Below are positions 6,960-6,971 of a stretch of DNA of 6,971 bases, in pieces. The position numbers were made by a program, and so were the translations under genes. The notes beneath the pieces are model-generated. The model ran no database searches and was not told the DNA's origin. It saw only the letters and a list, made by a program, of their open reading frames with translations. Every line of letters starts with the position of its first letter. Within the stretch, counting starts at the first letter, position 1. The DNA comes from Candidatus Levyibacteriota bacterium (lineage in GTDB: Bacteria; Patescibacteriota; Microgenomatia; Levybacterales; UBA12049), in NCBI GenBank assembly GCA_018061205.1, contig JAGOUP010000033.1:1-6971 (forward strand). The letters run 5' to 3'.

Positions 6960-6971
6960 TCCACTGTATAC
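6945..6971. repeat. Two GTATAC palindromes around the uvrA -35 box
   Basis: The self-complementary hexamer GTATAC occurs at 6945-6950, inside the promoter spacer, and again at 6966-6971, upstream of the -35 box and ending at the window edge. The copies are 21 bases apart, about two helical turns. This placement would suit an operator, but six-base palindromes are frequent in AT-rich DNA and the right copy may continue beyond the window. Confidence 0.25.

Noticed and set aside
1..6971. tRNA, rRNA, CRISPR array, insertion sequence or attachment site
   Set aside because: I saw no cloverleaf-like sequence, no regularly spaced repeats, no transposase-like frame and no terminal inverted repeats; nearly all bases are in the four genes.

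Overview
This 7 kb window is AT-rich and carries four genes with almost no intergenic space. It looks like a fragment of a small, streamlined bacterial genome. The long reading frames of UvrA, UvrC and the transglutaminase-like protein are free of in-frame TGA, and TGA is used as a stop, so the standard bacterial code (table 11) applies and a Gracilibacteria/SR1-type recoding is unlikely. Tight packing, low GC, a shortened UvrC and a family-5 solute-binding protein together suggest a Candidate Phyla Radiation (Patescibacteria) genome. That placement is inference; no marker gene in the window settles it.

Layout from left to right: (1) the 3' part of a plus-strand gene for a family-5 (oligopeptide/dipeptide-type) extracellular solute-binding protein, running in from outside the window; (2) a minus-strand, co-directional three-gene cluster in transcription order uvrA (6904 to 4004), a membrane-anchored transglutaminase-like protein (3996 to 2164) and uvrC (about 2228 to 948). 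Spacing is 7 bases between uvrA and the transglutaminase gene, and about 65 bases of overlap between the transglutaminase gene and uvrC. A good sigma70-type promoter lies just upstream of uvrA at the right edge, so the three genes are probably one operon. No gap exceeds 300 bases; the only non-coding stretch of note is the 67 bases right of uvrA.

UvrA and UvrC are the damage-recognition ATPase and the dual-incision nuclease of nucleotide excision repair; uvrB is not in the window. The middle gene has a signal peptide and a C-terminal membrane anchor, so it works outside the cytoplasm, has no obvious link to repair, and may simply share transcription. The points most worth a second look are at the convergent uvrC / solute-binding-protein junction. 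There a perfect 9-bp inverted repeat holds both stop codons, the two proteins end in the same pattern (-TVTxx), and both stop short of the usual C-terminus of their families. UvrC lacks its tandem helix-hairpin-helix domain and also has a degraded cysteine cluster. I found no mobile element, CRISPR array, RNA gene or clearly new multi-gene system.
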